11,553 nucleotides of DNA. Origin: Bacteroidales bacterium. Its GTDB lineage: Bacteria > Bacteroidota > Bacteroidia > Bacteroidales > F082. Below, one piece after another: positions 1 through 6,181 of this stretch. The stretch lies in the NCBI GenBank assembly GCA_016281295.1, contig JAEEII010000269.1, positions 1 to 11,553 on the forward strand. The letters run 5' to 3'. Every line of letters begins with the position of its first letter. Positions within the stretch are counted from its first letter, which is position 1. The position numbers and the translations under genes were made by a program. Under the pieces are notes generated by a model. That model was given only the letters and a program-made list of their open reading frames with translations. It did no database searches and had not been told where the DNA came from.

Positions 1-192
1 GAAGAGGAGAAAAAGCACCACTATCTGCGCCGCGAGTTCTCCTACACGAACTACGAGCAGAACTACACGCTGCCCGAGGATGTGGACAAAGACCACATCG
101 AAGCCAAAGTGGAGCACGGAATCCTCACCATCACCCTGCCGAGAGTGCAAAAAGAGGAACCTAAAATCGCCCGCACCATCGCCATCGGGTAA
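1..192 (+). CDS. Small heat shock protein, Hsp20/alpha-crystallin family (C-terminal part)
   Basis: The left edge cuts this gene; the last 63 residues are visible, in frame from base 1 to a TAA at 190-192. Two signatures identify it. The end of the alpha-crystallin domain has the family pattern A-x-x-x-x-G-I-L-x-I-x-L-P (visible residues 35-47, AKVEHGILTITLP). The C-terminal extension has the I-x-I anchor (I60-A-I62) that docks on neighbouring subunits in Hsp20 oligomers. The preceding stretch with FSYTNYEQNYTLPEDVD resembles the strand before it, where bacterial Hsp20s usually read F-x-R-x-F-x-L-P. Family role: ATP-independent holdase that binds unfolding cytoplasmic proteins. A strong terminator follows 25 bases after the stop, so this is the last gene of its transcript. 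Confidence 0.93.
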   Translation, partial: EEEKKHHYLRREFSYTNYEQNYTLPEDVDKDHIEAKVEHGILTITLPRVQKEEPKIARTIAIG

Positions 193-216
193 TCTTTAAC
201 CAAAGCCAATGATTTT

Positions 217-248
217 ACGCCGCATTCGTAAGAGTGCGGCGTTTTTTT
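217..248 (+). terminator. Rho-independent terminator of the Hsp20 gene
   Basis: A 10-bp stem (217-226 acgccgcatt with 233-242 agtgcggcgt, one G-T wobble) encloses a 6-base loop and runs into seven T residues at 242-248. It lies 25 bases after the hsp20 stop codon and before the next promoter, so it separates the two transcripts. Confidence 0.92.
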
Positions 249-273
249 ATGCCTTCAATATTCGTATTTTATG

Positions 274-281
274 TACCTTTG
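274..281 (+). promoter_or_regulatory. Bacteroidota -7 element (TACCTTTG) for the 89-residue protein gene
   Basis: TACCTTTG matches the TAnnTTTG consensus of the Bacteroidota primary sigma factor. It sits 20 bases before the ATG at 302, giving a leader of only about 12-15 bases. I see no clear TTTG -33 element about 19-21 bases upstream, so the call rests on the -7 box and on its position between a terminator and a start codon. Confidence 0.65.
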
Positions 282-301
282 CGGCCTGAAAAATAACGAT
301 T

Positions 302-571
302 ATGAACGAAAAGAAAATTGATACCGCTGCCGCCCTCGGCAACGCATTAGTAGATAAAGTGGACCATTTCCTGCACCATTTCACCAGCTATGCCACGGAT
401 CTGGAAGTGGGCATCCACCCCGAGACCTTCGACATCATCCTCGACAGTCCCAACAAAATTCCCGAAGATTACCGCCGTCACAATATCGCGGATTTCATCC
501 TCACCAACGCCAAAGGCCTATACGAACCCGACGAGAAGGTGATTTTCCAAGTGGCGGAACACTATTTTTAA
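302..571 (+). CDS. Hypothetical protein, 89 residues
   Basis: I do not recognise this small protein. It is 89 residues long, has no signal peptide or membrane segment, and is rich in His, Asp and Glu, with a run HFLHHF at residues 22-27. The N-terminal third (about residues 6-30) looks helical; residues 36-60 are rich in Pro and Asp. It is probably a soluble cytoplasmic protein. Support for a real gene: an ATG with a -7 box just upstream, coding-like codon use matching the neighbours (many GCC, ACC, ATC and GAC third-position C codons), and a clean stop. It lies between a terminated hsp20 gene and holA. A repeat-filled 111-base gap separates it from holA, so co-transcription with holA is possible but not shown. 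Function unknown. Confidence 0.75.
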   Translation: MNEKKIDTAAALGNALVDKVDHFLHHFTSYATDLEVGIHPETFDIILDSPNKIPEDYRRHNIADFILTNAKGLYEPDEKVIFQVAEHYF

Positions 572-613
572 CGATGACACGATGAGGCGATGAAAAACGA
601 TGAATGGCGATGA
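572..613 (+). repeat. Five short direct repeats of CGATGA
   Basis: CGATGA occurs at 572, 580, 588, 598 and 608, spaced 8, 8, 10 and 10 bases apart, starting directly after the stop codon of the 89-residue protein. The array abuts the palindromic repeat at 617. It is too short and irregular for CRISPR. It looks like degenerate simple-sequence DNA of the kind scattered between Bacteroidota genes. Confidence 0.7.
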
Positions 614-616
614 ATT

Positions 617-664
617 GTAGGGGTGTATCGCAAACACCCGACGTATCGCAAACGTGCGTCGGAC
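617..664 (+). repeat. GTAG-type palindromic repeat, copy 1 (two units)
   Basis: Unit 1 (617-642) has arms GTAGGGGTGTAT and AAACACCCGAC around a central CGC. Unit 2 (about 640-664) repeats the theme (ACGTATCGCAAACGTGCG). The same two-unit layout recurs at 3256-3301, where arm bases change in a paired way (GGGGTGT/ACACCC here, GGGACGT/ACGTCC there), as expected for a sequence maintained as a hairpin. The repeat stays open in the holA frame and produces a false upstream start at 623. Confidence 0.75.
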
Positions 665-682
665 AATAACAAACGACATATT

Positions 683-1705
683 ATGGCGAAAGGAAAAAGT
701 TCAGAAAAAGCAGTCACATACAGCGACCTTGTAGCGCAAATCAAGAACAAGCAGTTTGCGCCTGTCTATCTGTTGCACGGGGAGGAACCGTTTTTCATCG
801 ACCGGCTCTGCAAGATGTTTGAGGAAGGTATTCTGGAACCCGAAGAGCGCGACTTCAACCAGGTGGTGCTGTACGGAAAGGATACGGAAGTGGATATGGT
901 GCTGGCCAACGCCAAGCAATTTCCTTTCGGCAGCCCTTATCGCGTTGTGATTCTAAAAGAGGCCAAAGAGCTGAAAAAAATCGAATTGCTGGATTCTTAC
1001 GTGGAAAACCCAAGTCCGCAAACCATTTTGATTGTCTGCTACAAATATGGCAAACTGAAACAATCCAAAACCTACAACAAACATGGGGTCGTTTTTGTGT
1101 CGGAAGGGGTAAAAGATTGGAATCTCGCTGCCTGGATTCAGGATCTTGCGAGCCAGACGTTCAACTACAAGCTGAACCCGCAGACCGCCGCCATGCTGAG
1201 CGAACACATCGGTAACGACTTGTCCCGCATCTTCACAGAATTCCAGAAACTACAAGTTGCCTTACCTGCAGGTAGTGAAATCACACCAGATGTCGTCGAA
1301 AAATACATTGGCATCAGCAAGGAATACAACATTTTTGAACTGCAAGACGCCCTAGGATCCCGGAATCTGTCTAAAGTCTATAACATCATGCTCAACTTCA
1401 CGATGCATCTGAAGGACAATCCGAACATCCGCACCATCTCCATGCTGTATTCTTATTATCACAAAATGATCCGCTACCATCTTTTGCCCGACAAAAGCAA
1501 CGATGCGCTGAAAACCATTTTCGGCAACCTGTCGCCGAACTTTATCGCCCGAAACGTCGGAATCGCCAACAACCACACCTTGCCGCAGCTGACCAAAATC
1601 ATATCCATTCTGCGGGAATACGATTTAAAGTGCAAAGGCGTTGATTCCAGCAACGACGACGCCGAGCTACTGAAAGAAATGATTTACAAGATTACCCATG
1701 TATAA
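683..1705 (+). CDS. holA: DNA polymerase III, delta subunit
   Basis: Delta is the clamp-loader subunit that contacts and opens the beta sliding clamp, so it belongs to the replication machinery. The frame gives 340 residues from ATG 683, close to the 343 of E. coli HolA. Recognition rests on the N-terminal block YLLHGEEPFFIDRL (residues 29-42), which is the family's degenerate P-loop region, on the following FGSPYRVVILKEAKELKK stretch, and on a helix-rich C-terminal collar (about 210-340). The frame is open back to an ATG at 623, but those 20 extra residues (MYRKHPTYRKRASDNN...) are encoded by the palindromic repeat at 617-664, so I take 683 as the start. I see no -7 box in the upstream gap. 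The 3' end overlaps the endonuclease gene by 8 bases, suggesting shared transcription and possible translational coupling. Confidence 0.9.
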   Translation: MAKGKSSEKAVTYSDLVAQIKNKQFAPVYLLHGEEPFFIDRLCKMFEEGILEPEERDFNQVVLYGKDTEVDMVLANAKQFPFGSPYRVVILKEAKELKKIELLDSYVENPSPQTILIVCYKYGKLKQSKTYNKHGVVFVSEGVKDWNLAAWIQDLASQTFNYKLNPQTAAMLSEHIGNDLSRIFTEFQKLQVALPAGSEITPDVVEKYIGISKEYNIFELQDALGSRNLSKVYNIMLNFTMHLKDNPNIRTISMLYSYYHKMIRYHLLPDKSNDALKTIFGNLSPNFIARNVGIANNHTLPQLTKIISILREYDLKCKGVDSSNDDAELLKEMIYKITHV

Positions 1706-2825
1706 AATGAGAAATATTCGTAAATCCTTTGTAGAGACGTTTCATGAAACGTCTCTACTATGTTTGCTGTGCATCATAATGGGTGTTTTTTCTCTAAATG
1801 CCCAGCCACCCACCGGTTATTATTCCGCTGCCGAGAACAAAAGCGGACAGGAACTGCGCACGGCCATGCACAACATTATTAAAAATCATACATCTTTGTC
1901 ATACAATGAGTTGTGGCAGGCATTCTATACTACTGATGTACGTCCCGACAACGGCAAAGTATGGGACATGTACTCTGACCGTCCAGGCGGAACCCCCGCC
2001 TACTATTTCACCTTTGGAAGCGACCAGTGTGGAAGCTACTCTGGCGAAGGCGACTGTTACAACCGCGAACACTCTGTTCCGAAAAGCTGGTTCGGCGGCA
2101 GTGTCGCACCCATGTACACTGACCTTTTCCACCTCGTTCCCACCGACGGCTTCGTCAATTCCAAACGCGGAAACCTGCCGTTCGGCAAGGTGATCAATGC
2201 GACTTGGACCAGCACCAACGGCAGCAAAGTAGGTACGTCTAACATTTCCGGTTACTCAGGGTCAGTGTTCGAGCCCATCGACGGTTTCAAAGGTGATTTC
2301 GCCCGCATTTACTTCTACATGGCAGTTTGCTATATGGACAAGAACCTCGGCGTGGAAACGCAGTCCAACTTTTCCGGCGGCGACCTCAAACCATGGGCGA
2401 AAGAACTGCTGCTCCAATGGGCTGCCATGGATCCTGTCAGTCAGAAAGAAATCGACCGCAACAACGCTGTCTATCAACGCCAACACAACCGCAACCCGTT
2501 CATCGACCACCCCGAATTGGCAGAGAAAATCTTCGGTAACGACTCAAGCCCATTCACTACTGGTATTTCAAACTATTCCAACCAACATGGCTGGAACGTA
2601 TATCCGAACCCTGTCACTTCCACAATTAACATCAAATCTATTGATAATCAAACTGATAAATTAACAGTTGAGCTTCAAGATATTGCTGGAAGAACTCTGC
2701 TAGCCCAACAATTTGATAATATCGACAACATTCAGATAGATTTATCCAAATTTCCTATCGGACCCTATCTGATAAAATTGTCCTCCGAACAAGGCATTCA
2801 AATCCATAAAATCGTAAAACAATGA
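1698..2825 (+). CDS. Secreted endonuclease I (EndA/Vvn-like) with T9SS type A sorting domain
   Basis: Predicted extracellular non-specific nuclease, 375 residues. Parts in order: a signal peptide whose hydrophobic core is LLCLLCIIMGVFSLNA (residues 20-35, likely cut before Q36); an endonuclease I domain (about 45-280); and a T9SS C-terminal domain (about 299-375) with the VYPNP entry motif (301-305) and a terminal KIVKQ. The catalytic signature is NREHSVPKSWF (122-132): E124 and H125 correspond to the metal-binding Glu and general-base His of Vibrio Vvn. It is followed by DLFHLVPTDGFVNSKRGN (142-159), in which N154 would be the second metal ligand. RNPFIDHPE (265-273) is also typical of the family. 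ATG 1698 overlaps the end of holA; ATG 1707 is an alternative start. Oddities: a perfect 28-bp palindrome encodes residues 12-20, and the sorting domain is far more AT-rich than the catalytic part. Probable role: nutrient scavenging or degrading extracellular DNA. Confidence 0.92.
   Translation: MYKMRNIRKSFVETFHETSLLCLLCIIMGVFSLNAQPPTGYYSAAENKSGQELRTAMHNIIKNHTSLSYNELWQAFYTTDVRPDNGKVWDMYSDRPGGTPAYYFTFGSDQCGSYSGEGDCYNREHSVPKSWFGGSVAPMYTDLFHLVPTDGFVNSKRGNLPFGKVINATWTSTNGSKVGTSNISGYSGSVFEPIDGFKGDFARIYFYMAVCYMDKNLGVETQSNFSGGDLKPWAKELLLQWAAMDPVSQKEIDRNNAVYQRQHNRNPFIDHPELAEKIFGNDSSPFTTGISNYSNQHGWNVYPNPVTSTINIKSIDNQTDKLTVELQDIAGRTLLAQQFDNIDNIQIDLSKFPIGPYLIKLSSEQGIQIHKIVKQ
1731..1758 (+). repeat. Perfect 28-bp palindrome inside the nuclease signal-peptide coding region
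   Basis: The left half GTAGAGACGTTTCA (1731-1744) is followed directly by its exact reverse complement (1745-1758). It shares the GTAGrGACGT start with the repeats at 617 and 3256. It lies in frame in the endonuclease gene, encoding VETFHETSL (residues 12-20) between the basic n-region and the hydrophobic core of the signal peptide. Confidence 0.88.
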
Positions 2826-3259
2826 GTACCATCAAGATAACCAAACAATTCTCCTTTGAAATGGCACACGCGCTGCGCAACTACGACGGGCTGTGCCGTA
2901 ACATCCACGGCCATTCCTACAAGATGGACATCACCCTCGCCGGTCAACCGCTGCAGGATGAATCTTCCCCAAAAAACGGGATGGTGATGGATTTTGGAGA
3001 CTTGAAAAGACTTGTCAACGAAGAAGTTATATCCTTACTGGATCATGCTTTGGTGCTGAATGCCAAAACCGATGCACAACTTGTTGAAGTATTGAAACAA
3101 AATTACGAGAAAATTGTCATCGTGGATTTCCAACCGACCACTGAAAACCTTTTGAACTTCATTGCTGATAAAATAAAAGCGAGACTTCCTGAAAGAGTGG
3201 CACTTACCTGCGTGCGCTTGCGGGAAACCGACACGTCGTATGCGGAATGGATTCCGTAG
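2822..3259 (+). CDS. queD: 6-carboxy-5,6,7,8-tetrahydropterin synthase (QueD, 6-PTPS family)
   Basis: QueD converts 7,8-dihydroneopterin triphosphate to 6-carboxytetrahydropterin, the first pathway-specific step to preQ0 and queuosine. The 145-residue length is normal for the family. Visible active-site features: zinc ligands H16 (in FEMAHAL) and H29/H31 (in C25-RNI-HGH), catalytic C25, MDFGDLK (56-62), LDHALVLN (73-80), PTTENL (105-110) and the C-terminal E135 in RETDTSYAEW. Retention of C25 fits QueD/PTPS-II better than PTPS-III, where a Glu stands near this position and the enzyme replaces FolB. The ATG overlaps the nuclease stop by 4 bases (ATGA), a typical coupling arrangement. The TAG stop at 3257-3259 lies inside a palindromic repeat. 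No other queuosine gene is visible nearby. Confidence 0.93.
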   Translation: MSTIKITKQFSFEMAHALRNYDGLCRNIHGHSYKMDITLAGQPLQDESSPKNGMVMDFGDLKRLVNEEVISLLDHALVLNAKTDAQLVEVLKQNYEKIVIVDFQPTTENLLNFIADKIKARLPERVALTCVRLRETDTSYAEWIP

Positions 3260-3301
3260 GGACGTATCGCATACGTCCATACGCATCGCATACGTCCACA
3301 C
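3256..3301 (+). repeat. GTAG-type palindromic repeat, copy 2, overlapping the queD stop codon
   Basis: The arms GTAGGGACGTAT (3256-3267) and ATACGTCCATAC (3271-3282) pair over 12 positions with one mismatch around a CGC loop. A second partial unit follows (GCATCGCATACGTCC, about 3283-3297). It has the same organisation as 617-664. It fills the gap between the convergent queD and CBS-protein genes and contributes the queD TAG. A hairpin here could act as a 3'-end stabiliser or weak bidirectional terminator, but there is no T-run. Confidence 0.8.
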
Positions 3302-3319
3302 GTACCGCATTCCTCCGCT

Positions 3320-4003
3320 TTATTGGAGAATATCAACCGGAGTGACCATGCCTTGAAGGGTGCCATCAGAGCGTCCATTATCCGTGATGAACAACATATC
3401 CAAACGCACCTTTCTTGTTTTGGAACGCTGGAATTTGAGACTGACATCTTCCACCGTTGTATTTGGATCAATGAAACCGTAGTGGGCTATCGATTCGTCC
3501 GCTAAGCGGATGAAATCCATTATATCTCTGAATTTCAAGGTTTCCGAAAGAAGAGCGGAACCGTTTTCCGCCACAATCCTCATAAGGGTTTTGGTACTGA
3601 ACACCCCGACAATCCGATGGTTTTCCACAATCGGGATGTAGGAGTAGTCATTGCGCTGCATCACCTTGACGGCGGCGAGAACGGAATCCTCAGGCGAGGG
3701 GGCGAAAATCTGTCCCGCACGGATGGCCACGCGCATCAACGTCACCGGATTGAGCGAATAGTAGAGGTTGTTGACTTGTCGCACCGCTTGCTCAGTAACG
3801 ATCACCATGTCGTTACCCGCCTTCGACCAATCATAGTGCGACAGCAGGTTGCGTAACATTCTACAGAATGCAAGATTGCTGCGAAGACCCTTGTACTGGG
3901 GCATCTGCTCCAATTCCTTCATCTCCGAGACATTCAGGTTGTTGAGTGCCCATTCTTCGATCTCACGGTATCTTTCCAAAAATTGTCCGGCCTTGTTTTC
4001 CAT
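3320..4003 (-). CDS. CBS-domain-pair protein with HEPN-like N-terminal helical domain
   Basis: This 227-residue protein starts at ATG 4003. A TTG at 4009 would add two residues and overlap the previous stop; residue numbers here count from that TTG (229 residues). The C-terminal part is a CBS pair (Bateman module, adenosyl-ligand sensing in general). CBS1 is about 93-150 (IFAPSPEDSVLAAVKVMQ, then YIPIVENHRIVGVFSTKTLM). CBS2 is about 160-229 (IDPNTTVEDVSLKF, LDMLFITDNG, LQGMVTPVDILQ). The N-terminal ~90 residues look all-helical and contain RMLRNLLSHYDW. R53-N54...H58 fits the Rx4H motif, with Asn after Arg, of HEPN domains, many of which are RNases or nucleotide-binding. CBS is confident; HEPN is my inference from one motif and helicity. 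It lies 2 bases after the PHP phosphatase gene, so translation is probably coupled. Confidence 0.82.
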   Translation of the reverse strand: MENKAGQFLERYREIEEWALNNLNVSEMKELEQMPQYKGLRSNLAFCRMLRNLLSHYDWSKAGNDMVIVTEQAVRQVNNLYYSLNPVTLMRVAIRAGQIFAPSPEDSVLAAVKVMQRNDYSYIPIVENHRIVGVFSTKTLMRIVAENGSALLSETLKFRDIMDFIRLADESIAHYGFIDPNTTVEDVSLKFQRSKTRKVRLDMLFITDNGRSDGTLQGMVTPVDILQ

Positions 4004-4005
4004 AA

Positions 4006-4845
4006 TCAATATACAAACCTACCTTTTTCGACATCAAACCGTGCGGTGTGGTCAAAACCACAACGTTGCAATTCTGCTAATGCTTCGGGCACGAACAGCG
4101 TCAATTCTTCCGCTTTGTGCGCATCACTGCTCACAATCACGGGAATATCCGCTTTTCGCGCTTTCATCAGCAGCTCCGTGGAGGGATAAAAATGGTCGCA
4201 ACGCTTCTTGTATAATCCACGGGTATTCACCTCAACGATAACATCGTGCCGTTTAATCAGCTGTATCGCCTTGTCGGCCAACACTTTGTACCAGCTCTCG
4301 TCTTCTGTGAAGAAGCGGTTGCGGTTGTGCATCTTAATTTTGTCAAAATGGGCGATGATATCCAAATGCTGCGTTTCCAGCATCTCAAACGTCTGCTCCC
4401 AAAAAGCGGTGACCGCCGCCTTGACGTCGTTGCCGAAAAGGTCACGCAAGCCGTTATCATAAATTTCCTGCTTGGAACCGTCAATGAACCAAAGTCCGTC
4501 GCCATGGGGCGGCCGCACGAGATGCACGCCACCGATGACATAGTCGAGATTATAGTTCGTGCGCCAAACGTCAAAATCTTTGGTAATCCCTGGGACAAAT
4601 TCGCATTCCAATGATTTCAGCAACTTGATGTTTGTTTTCTGTTGCAGTTGCTTAATTTCTTTTACATATTCCGGGATTCTTTCTTCCGAAATTGCGAAAT
4701 TGTTCTCAAACGGCACCGAGGAATGCGAAGAGAAACCGAGCTGCAGGAGTCCGCATTTCTCGGCCTCGCGCACATGCTCTTCCAATGTGCTTTTGCCGTC
4801 GCAATATAGACTGTGGGTGTGATAGTTAGCGGGATAATGGTTCAT
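4006..4845 (-). CDS. PHP-family phosphatase, probable histidinol-phosphatase (HisK/HisJ type)
   Basis: Cytoplasmic metal-dependent phosphoesterase of 279 residues, the usual size of PHP histidinol-phosphatases. The PHP metal motifs appear in order: NYHTHSLYCDGK (H9, H11), GFSSHS (H41), SLECEF (E80), GGVH (H108), HFDK (H166), VEVNTRG (E205) and SSDAHK (D241, H243). The enzyme would hydrolyse L-histidinol phosphate in histidine synthesis. No other his gene is in view, so the substrate is inferred from overall similarity; another phosphorylated substrate is possible. The gene lies 31 bases downstream of the serine hydrolase and 2 bases upstream of the CBS protein on the same strand. The upstream gap is filled by a 14-bp tandem repeat with no visible promoter, so it is probably transcribed from further upstream. 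Confidence 0.85.
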   Translation of the reverse strand: MNHYPANYHTHSLYCDGKSTLEEHVREAEKCGLLQLGFSSHSSVPFENNFAISEERIPEYVKEIKQLQQKTNIKLLKSLECEFVPGITKDFDVWRTNYNLDYVIGGVHLVRPPHGDGLWFIDGSKQEIYDNGLRDLFGNDVKAAVTAFWEQTFEMLETQHLDIIAHFDKIKMHNRNRFFTEDESWYKVLADKAIQLIKRHDVIVEVNTRGLYKKRCDHFYPSTELLMKARKADIPVIVSSDAHKAEELTLFVPEALAELQRCGFDHTARFDVEKGRFVY

Positions 4846-4853
4846 TCTATAAT

Positions 4854-4881
4854 GGTTATGGGTTATAGGTTATGGGTTATT
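4854..4881. repeat. Tandem repeat of a 14-bp unit (GGTTATGGGTTATA)
   Basis: GGTTATGGGTTATA (4854-4867) is followed by GGTTATGGGTTATT (4868-4881), two copies differing at the last base. Each unit is itself built from GGTTAT/GGGTTAT. The array fills most of the 31-base gap between two minus-strand genes and reaches into the stop codon and penultimate codons of the serine hydrolase. Confidence 0.85.
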
Positions 4882-6142
4882 GAAGCTCTTCCTCCTCTGT
4901 TACCTCCTCTTGTATGCCATCGAGTATGTTGAGCATTTGGTCACTGCGACCGACATGGGCTTTATTGTAGAGGTTGCTGAGGAAGATAATTACCACGTTG
5001 TCGGAGGGGCGGTAGAGGAAAAGATTCTGGAATCCGTTCCAAAGACCGCCATGATAGACGAGTTTGCCATGCGCGGGACTCTCTTCAATGCGGTAGCCGA
5101 AGCCGTAAATGTTTTTGGGCAGGGAACCGTCTGACAGCTGGTTTTCGCGCTGCGAGGCGAGGTCAACCCACTCCTTCGGCAAAATTTTATAATCAATAAA
5201 CATGGCGTTGGCCCAGCAGAGCATGTCCTCCACATTGGAATAGACCCCTTTATCGCCGAGCACACCGTTCAATCGGTCATATCGGGCTGTGACGGTCACC
5301 TTCCTGTGCCCGCGAGCAATTGGAATATCCATCGGCAGCGGTTTCACATTCACATCTTCCGCTTTTGGATCCACATCGGCATACTTTTTCCCGTGTTTGG
5401 CATCAATGCCCACCAATTCCGTGAAAAAGCAGGTGTTTTTCATCCCGGCGGGCTTGAAAATGTTCTCGTGAACATACTCTTCAAACGATTTTCCTGACAC
5501 TTTCGCCACCAATGCGGCCAAAATCGCGTAATTCGTGTTCACATACTCGAATTTCGACCCCGTGGGAAACGTTTTGGCATACTTCTGTTTTTCCAAAACG
5601 CGCAGAAGTTGTTGATTGTCAACAAACGCCGAAGATCCATACACAGGGTACTTGAATTTGAAGTACTCTGGAATACCTGTGGTGTGTGTCAGCAGATGCT
5701 TAAGGGTCACGCCACTGTAGGGCAGATTCGGAAAATATTCTGTAATCGTATCATCAAGACTTACTTTCCCTTGCGCACAGAGTTGCAAAACCGCCACCGC
5801 CGTAAACTGTTTGGAAATGGAGGCCAAATCGAACAGCGTGATTTCGGTAATCTGATTGTCTTCTGCCGGGTTGCATCGCGGGGGTTCACCCGTCAGGCGA
5901 AGCTCTCCGTAAGCATGTTCTACCAGCACCGTGTCGCGCACGGCCACCAACATCGCACCATTCAACTTTTGGGACATGTCGTTAGCCACAAACTCCAGTC
6001 CCTCAACATCATATCGATCTACAATAGTATCCCAAAGCTGTTGTAAATACTGTTCTTCCGTAAGAAAAGGCGTATAAATGTCTGCCCGCAACGACAAAGC
6101 GAGACATAAAAGCACGGTTATAGAAAAAAATGCCTTTTTCAT
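4877..6142 (-). CDS. Secreted serine hydrolase, class C beta-lactamase fold
   Basis: This is 421 residues from ATG 6142. A GTG at 6157 would add five residues, but MKKAFFSITVLLCLALSLRA is a standard signal peptide, so I prefer the ATG; residue numbers below count from the GTG. No good lipobox is seen, so the protein is probably periplasmic or exported. Catalytic motifs of the beta-lactamase/D-Ala-D-Ala peptidase fold are all present: S113-I-S-K116 (SxxK, in FDLASISKQFT), Y205-V-N207 (YxN) and H369-G-G (HGG, replacing KTG). Supporting family blocks are YSGVTLKHLLTHTTGIP (147-163) and the penicillin-binding-like FPTGSKFEYVNTNYAILA. The tail is very acidic (EEVTEEEELQ). Members include esterases, peptidases and cell-wall amidases; the substrate cannot be told from sequence. 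It lies 39 bases downstream of rho. Confidence 0.9.
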   Translation of the reverse strand: MKKAFFSITVLLCLALSLRADIYTPFLTEEQYLQQLWDTIVDRYDVEGLEFVANDMSQKLNGAMLVAVRDTVLVEHAYGELRLTGEPPRCNPAEDNQITEITLFDLASISKQFTAVAVLQLCAQGKVSLDDTITEYFPNLPYSGVTLKHLLTHTTGIPEYFKFKYPVYGSSAFVDNQQLLRVLEKQKYAKTFPTGSKFEYVNTNYAILAALVAKVSGKSFEEYVHENIFKPAGMKNTCFFTELVGIDAKHGKKYADVDPKAEDVNVKPLPMDIPIARGHRKVTVTARYDRLNGVLGDKGVYSNVEDMLCWANAMFIDYKILPKEWVDLASQRENQLSDGSLPKNIYGFGYRIEESPAHGKLVYHGGLWNGFQNLFLYRPSDNVVIIFLSNLYNKAHVGRSDQMLNILDGIQEEVTEEEELQ

Positions 6143-6181
6143 CACAAAAATACGCACAAGTACGTGTTATTCGCGGAGATA

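Noticed and set aside
572..664. Short CRISPR array
   Set aside because: The repeat units are 6 bases with 2-4 base spacers, or palindromic hairpins; there are no uniform repeats or spacers and no cas genes.
623..682. Longer holA start giving 20 extra N-terminal residues
   Set aside because: The extra codons coincide with the palindromic repeat (617-664) and encode a repetitive basic peptide unlike DnaX/HolA N-termini. ATG 683 gives a length close to the family norm.
1798..2193. Alternative-frame proteins within the nuclease gene, both strands
   Set aside because: The main frame has a complete signal peptide, catalytic motifs and sorting domain. The others have no recognisable features.
3320..4003. 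Toxin-antitoxin or defence module based on the HEPN-like motif
   Set aside because: No partner antitoxin (MNT nucleotidyltransferase or small DNA-binding protein) lies next to it; the neighbours are housekeeping genes.
4004..4009. TTG start for the CBS protein (two extra residues)
   Set aside because: An ATG two codons later is a better start; the TTG would only create a 4-base overlap with the upstream stop.
6143..6157. GTG start adding five residues to the serine hydrolase, and a TATTTTTG -7 box at about 6144-6151 on the minus strand
   Set aside because: The ATG at 6142 begins a textbook signal peptide. The -7-like box would place the transcript start on or past the start codon and has no -33 partner, so it is probably chance.
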